A stretch of DNA of 9,808 bases. Origin: Tissierellia bacterium (GTDB lineage Bacteria > Bacillota > Clostridia > Tissierellales > Dethiosulfatibacteraceae). Both the position numbers and the translations under genes were made by a program. Of the stretch, positions 6,188-9,808 are shown piece after piece; the first letter of the stretch is position 1; each line of letters begins with the position of its first letter. The stretch spans positions 1 to 9,808 of the forward strand of contig SKID01000315.1 in the NCBI GenBank assembly GCA_007116605.1, read 5' to 3'. The notes under the pieces were generated by a model, which saw only the letters and a program-made list of their open reading frames with translations, ran no database searches and had not been told where the DNA came from.

Positions 6188-7828
6188 TTAGTGATCTCCT
6201 CTTACTTCATCAATCACTCTTTGCTTATTCATCACTTCTACAATAGACTCTGCAATATTAGTAGCATGATCACCAATTCTTTCTAGGTTGCTAATCGTAT
6301 CTAAAAACACAATGCCTGTTGTAGTCACGCAGATGCCATCATTAAGTCTTTGCATATGGCTTTTTCTAAATCGTTTCTCCATTTCATTAATAAGCTTCTC
6401 TTTTTCGAAAACAGACATGGCCATGTCGCTATCTATTGTCTTAAATGTCAATATTGCAAGTTTATATGCTTCGTGGACTGTGCTAATCATTTCTTCAAGC
6501 TCTTCCAATGCTTGTTCAGAAAATTGCTGTTCACTTTCGATATGGTGCAGTGCTAATTCTGCAATATTATCTGCATGATCACCTACTCTTTCAATATCAT
6601 TAATCGTATTCATCAGTGTTGTGATTTTATCTCTTTGACGAGCAGTGAGAGGAAGCTTAGAAAGATCTACAATAAAATCAAGCAAGTTTTTCTCCATTGC
6701 ATTAACGACTCGTTCTTTTTGAAAAACTGAATGGGCCATAGCTTCATCTTGGTTAACTAAAGCAACCCGTGCATCCACTAATTCTTCTTCTACCATTTTT
6801 GCCATTCTTAGCACTTCTCGAGAAAATTGATCCAATGCAATAGCTGGTGTTGCTAAAAGTCTTTTGTCTAAGTACTTAAATATTGTCTCAACTACTTCAT
6901 CTTGATCTTTAATGATTCTTTCTGATAATTTGACAATAAAGTTGGCAAAAGGAAACATGATAATAACCGAAACAATATTAAACAAAGTATGGGCGTTAGC
7001 TATTTGTCGTTCAATACTAATGGGTGAGATGATTTGAACCACATATTGAACTGGAATTCTTAAAAACACCATAAATAATACTGTTCCTGCCACATTGAAT
7101 ACCATGTGCATGAGAGCTGCTCTTTTTGCTGTTCGGTTAGCTCCTACACTTGCAATCATAGCAGTTACACAAGTTCCAATATTTTCGCCAAAAAGGATGG
7201 GGTAGGCCATTTCTATTGTTAAATGGCCACTTCCAGCAACCGCTATCAGCAATGCAGTGGTGGCTGAAGAACTTTGCAGTATTGCAGTAATGGCAAAACC
7301 AACAAATATTCCAATGACTGGGTTGTTGAAATTCATCAACATATCCATAAAAACGGGAGCATCTCTTAATGGTGCAATGGCCATTTTCATGAAATCCATC
7401 CCTAAAAACAATATTCCAAAACCAATAAATATTTCGGAAATCTCTTTTACTCTTTTGTTCTTTGTTGCATAATTTGCTGCTACACCTAATCCTACTATTA
7501 GTGGTGCAATATCACCAAGGTTAAATGCTACCATTTGTGCTGTCACCGTGGTGCCAATATTAGCTCCCATAATCACACCAATGGCTTGTGTCAAGTTCAT
7601 CAATCCTGCATTTACAAAACCAACTGTCATAACAGTGGTTGCTGAGGAACTTTGAACCACAATAGTGACTATACTCCCTACAATAACTCCCATAATTCGG
7701 TTGTTAGTCAGTGCTGCCAAAATACCCTTCATCTTTGAACCAGCCGCCTTTTGCAATGCGGTCCCCATATAGTTCATGCCAAACAAGAATAGCCCTAATC
7801 CCCCGGCTAATCCAAATAAAATACTCAT
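6188..7828 (-). CDS. Na+/phosphate cotransporter family protein with PhoU-like domain (canonical tandem copy)
   Basis: A 546-residue inner-membrane protein of the NptA/YjbB type, expected to couple sodium and inorganic phosphate movement. The two inverted membrane repeats (about 1-300) both carry the intact motif QSSSATT, at 59-65 and 185-191, each followed by a glycine-rich stretch (VGFVNAG; VAGSG). The C-terminal PhoU-like domain (about 325-535) has both metal-binding motifs intact: IERVGDHADN near 412-421 and LERIGDHATN near 515-524. The start at 7828 sits 8 bases after the TAG of the upstream paralogue, with an AGGAGGGAG ribosome binding site overlapping that stop, so translation is probably linked. 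Length is typical for the fused family. A PhoU tail is thought to regulate or sense phosphate state; no PhoR/PhoB or Pst genes are visible here to say more. Confidence 0.93.
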   Translation of the reverse strand: MSILFGLAGGLGLFLFGMNYMGTALQKAAGSKMKGILAALTNNRIMGVIVGSIVTIVVQSSSATTVMTVGFVNAGLMNLTQAIGVIMGANIGTTVTAQMVAFNLGDIAPLIVGLGVAANYATKNKRVKEISEIFIGFGILFLGMDFMKMAIAPLRDAPVFMDMLMNFNNPVIGIFVGFAITAILQSSSATTALLIAVAGSGHLTIEMAYPILFGENIGTCVTAMIASVGANRTAKRAALMHMVFNVAGTVLFMVFLRIPVQYVVQIISPISIERQIANAHTLFNIVSVIIMFPFANFIVKLSERIIKDQDEVVETIFKYLDKRLLATPAIALDQFSREVLRMAKMVEEELVDARVALVNQDEAMAHSVFQKERVVNAMEKNLLDFIVDLSKLPLTARQRDKITTLMNTINDIERVGDHADNIAELALHHIESEQQFSEQALEELEEMISTVHEAYKLAILTFKTIDSDMAMSVFEKEKLINEMEKRFRKSHMQRLNDGICVTTTGIVFLDTISNLERIGDHATNIAESIVEVMNKQRVIDEVRGDH

Positions 7829-7836
7829 GCTCCCTC

Positions 7837-9456
7837 CTATTTCTTCTCCAAGTCTCGATAGGCTCTAGAGATGGCGTTTAAAATATTCATTGAATGATTG
7901 GTGATTCTTTCCATATTATTTAAAGCATCCAGAAATATGATTTCTGATTGCAATAAAAACTGATTTTGTTGAATTCGATTAATATGATTGTGTTGAAATT
8001 GATCAATTTTTTCGTCAATGTCAACTCTTAGTGATTTGATTTCATCATACCGAGACAAATCATCCTCTTCATAAACATGGCGAGTCATAAAAAACAAATC
8101 TTCTATTTTACTTTGCAAGATTTTTAAATCTTCTAAAGCCTGGGATGAAAAAACCATTTTGTTTTTATCTTTTACAGATGTTAACTCCGCTAGGTTTTCA
8201 GCTAAATCGGCTACTCTTTCTAAATCAGTAATCATTTTAGATATTAAAGTGATCTGATCTATCTGTGAGCTTTTCAAATCAGTTGATGTGATTTTAATGA
8301 TGTATTCGAACAAGGTATTTTCGATCTCATTAATTTTTTCCTCCCGATCAAATATTTGCTGACATAGACTTAAATCCTTGTGTATCAGCGCTTTACCAGA
8401 AAGTTTTAATTGTTTTTCCACCAAATCAAATAGCCTAATGACTTCCTTTTTCATCTGAGTGATGGCAATATCTGGTGTATTTAGTAACTCATCATTGACA
8501 TATTTTAATGTCTTTTGCTTAATCGGATCTTCACCTTTGATAATTTTATGAGACAATCCTACAATTTGATTGGTAAAAGGATACAGCGCCATGACATTCA
8601 ATAGATTAAACAAAGTATTTGCATTGGCTATCTGTCTTTCAACACGTAATGGAGTGAGCCATTCAACAAATGCTTGAACTGGAAATCTAAAATAAATCAG
8701 AAAAATAAAAGCTCCAATAACTTTGATTAAAATATGAATCACTGCCGCTTTTTTTGCTGTTGGATTAGCACCAATACTAGATAATAAGGCTGTTACACAT
8801 GTTCCAACATTAGATCCTAGTAATACCGGAAAAGCCATATTGATATTAATCATACCACTCCCTGCTAATGCTATCAACATCCCTGCTGTAGCAGCAGAAC
8901 TTTGTAACATGGCAGTCATCAATAAGCCCACCATTAACCCTATTAGTGGATTGTTAAATTGGGTCACCAGCTGAACAAATATGGGGGCATCTCTAAGTGG
9001 GGAAATAGACTCTTTCATGAGTGCCATCCCTAATAACAATATTCCAAATCCTATAAAAATATTAGCGCTATCCTTAAATGTCTTATTCCTATTAACAACA
9101 TAGAACAACACCCCTAATCCTACTATAAGAGGAGCAAACATTTCAAAGTTAAAAGATATTAATTGAGTCACAAAAGTCGTTCCAATATTTGCACCCATTA
9201 TAATGCCAATAGCTTGGTATAAACTCATGATACCGGCATTAACAAACCCCACAGTCATCACCGTTGTAGCCGAAGAGCTTTGTATCATCATGGTTACAAT
9301 AATTCCCAAAATAATAGCACGCATTTTAGTATGGGTTAATTTAGAAAGACCATCTTTTAATTTTGACCCTGCTACCCTTTGCAATGCATCACTCATGAAT
9401 ATCATACCAAATATGAACAGCCCTAATCCACCTATCATTCCTATTCCAATAACCAT
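7837..9456 (-). CDS. Na+/phosphate cotransporter family protein with PhoU-like domain (divergent tandem copy)
   Basis: A 539-residue protein with two Na_Pi_cotrans (PF02690-type) repeats in about residues 1-300, each with several membrane segments, and a helical PhoU-like domain at about 325-530. This family imports phosphate with sodium; bacterial copies with a PhoU tail may also balance or export phosphate. Repeat 1 has QSSSATT at 59-65. Repeat 2 reads QSSAATA at 185-191, so the third serine of the motif is alanine. In the PhoU part, the first metal-site motif is LERVADLAEN (ExxxD kept), while the second is MERITNHSMN, where the aspartate is asparagine. The ATG start at 9456 follows AAAGGA at a suitable distance, overlapping the trmL stop. 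It aligns almost without gaps over roughly the first 340 residues with the next gene, indicating tandem duplication. Family assignment is secure; whether this copy carries phosphate is uncertain. Confidence 0.9.
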   Translation of the reverse strand: MVIGIGMIGGLGLFIFGMIFMSDALQRVAGSKLKDGLSKLTHTKMRAIILGIIVTMMIQSSSATTVMTVGFVNAGIMSLYQAIGIIMGANIGTTFVTQLISFNFEMFAPLIVGLGVLFYVVNRNKTFKDSANIFIGFGILLLGMALMKESISPLRDAPIFVQLVTQFNNPLIGLMVGLLMTAMLQSSAATAGMLIALAGSGMININMAFPVLLGSNVGTCVTALLSSIGANPTAKKAAVIHILIKVIGAFIFLIYFRFPVQAFVEWLTPLRVERQIANANTLFNLLNVMALYPFTNQIVGLSHKIIKGEDPIKQKTLKYVNDELLNTPDIAITQMKKEVIRLFDLVEKQLKLSGKALIHKDLSLCQQIFDREEKINEIENTLFEYIIKITSTDLKSSQIDQITLISKMITDLERVADLAENLAELTSVKDKNKMVFSSQALEDLKILQSKIEDLFFMTRHVYEEDDLSRYDEIKSLRVDIDEKIDQFQHNHINRIQQNQFLLQSEIIFLDALNNMERITNHSMNILNAISRAYRDLEKK

Positions 9457-9466
9457 GATTTATCCT

Positions 9467-9808
9467 TTAATACAAATTTTTAAATCCGGTTTGTCTTAAT
9501 GCTTCATATAAAACGATATTCACTGAATTTGAAAGATTTAATGACCTAGCTTGTTCATGCTCCACCATAGGAATCCTAATACGAGCATCTGGAAATTGTT
9601 CATGTATGTATTCCGGCAATCCTTTTGTTTCTTTACCAAAAACAAAAAAGGTATCCTCTGTATAATTGAATTCTGTATAATAGCTATTTCCTTTAGTCGT
9701 CACAAAATAAAAATTTTCAGCACCTTTTTCATTAATCAAATCTAGAAGACTGTCATAATAAAAAATAGTCGTCAGATGCCAATAATCAAGCCCCGCTCTT
9801 TTTAAATA
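9467..9808 (-). CDS. trmL: tRNA (cytidine/uridine-34-2'-O)-methyltransferase TrmL, 5'-truncated by the window edge
   Basis: This is a SPOUT-class methyltransferase that, in characterised homologues, 2'-O-methylates the wobble nucleotide of tRNA-Leu isoacceptors using S-adenosylmethionine. The frame is open from the window edge (first complete codon at 9808) for 113 residues to a TAA at 9467-9469. Family members are about 155-160 residues, so roughly 45 N-terminal residues lie outside. Visible hallmarks are LKRAGLDYW near the start, LTTIFYYDSLLDL, the FGKETKGLP loop, and the C-terminal cofactor-knot segment RIPMVEHEQARSLNLSNSV followed by NIVLYEALRQTGF. An in-frame TTG at about 9739 could be mistaken for a start, but conserved family sequence continues upstream of it, so it is internal. 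The stop lies 10 bases before the next gene, whose ribosome binding site overlaps it, so the two are probably cotranscribed. The identification is firm; the exact substrate set is taken from the family. Confidence 0.93.
   Translation of the reverse strand, partial: YLKRAGLDYWHLTTIFYYDSLLDLINEKGAENFYFVTTKGNSYYTEFNYTEDTFFVFGKETKGLPEYIHEQFPDARIRIPMVEHEQARSLNLSNSVNIVLYEALRQTGFKNLY

Noticed and set aside
9737..9739. In-frame TTG as the start of a 90-residue protein at 9467-9739
   Set aside because: Conserved TrmL sequence (LKRAGLDYW and following) continues upstream in the same frame to the window edge, so the gene is a truncated trmL, not a small protein.
9203..9745. Plus-strand open frames opposite the phosphate transporter and trmL
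   Set aside because: They are antisense to conserved motifs of real genes, and no family features are seen; the frames are by-products of AT-rich coding sequence.

Overview
The window is an AT-rich, tightly packed block of bacterial chromosome in which every convincing gene lies on the minus strand, so transcription runs from position 9808 towards 1. Gene content, strong AGGAGG-type ribosome binding sites, a TTG start and the family resemblances point to a low-GC Firmicute, most likely of the Clostridia. I cannot name the species from sequence alone. There are no rRNA or tRNA genes, CRISPR arrays, insertion sequences or phage genes.

Layout in transcription order: (1) 9808-9467, the 3' part of trmL, a tRNA wobble-base 2'-O-methyltransferase cut by the window edge. 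(2) 9456-7837 and 7828-6188, two tandem Na+/phosphate-cotransporter-family proteins, each a membrane domain fused to a C-terminal PhoU-like domain. Gaps of 10 and 8 bases mean that trmL and the two transporters very likely share one transcript. (3) A 77-base gap (6111-6187 to the upstream in-frame ATG, 107 bases to the preferred start) with a weak AT-rich hairpin and a TATAAT box, then trxB, NADPH-thioredoxin reductase (preferred start 6080, end 5136). (4) 5071-3923, a BMP/PnrA-family lipoprotein that should bind nucleosides. After a 124-base gap holding a clear intrinsic terminator come the ATPase (3798-2251) and two permeases (2261-1098 and 1098-133), joined by overlapping stop and start codons. 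(5) 1-132, a non-coding tail with a strong hairpin at 5-38 that is probably a terminator.

The last four genes make a complete BMP-type nucleoside ABC importer, equivalent to nupNOPQ (yufNOPQ) of Bacillus and bmpA-nupABC of lactic acid bacteria. The lipoprotein captures purine or other nucleosides outside the membrane, the two permeases form the channel and the double-domain ATPase drives uptake. The terminator between binding protein and ATPase should make the binding protein the most abundant component.

Most of the window is ordinary housekeeping and transport. I found no convincing new system. The most interesting signal is the tandem Na+/phosphate pair: one copy keeps every family motif, while its partner has altered residues in the second half of both the membrane domain (QSSS to QSSA) and the PhoU domain (ExxxD to ExxxN). 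Two start sites (trxB and the BMP lipoprotein) are probably downstream of the longest open frame.
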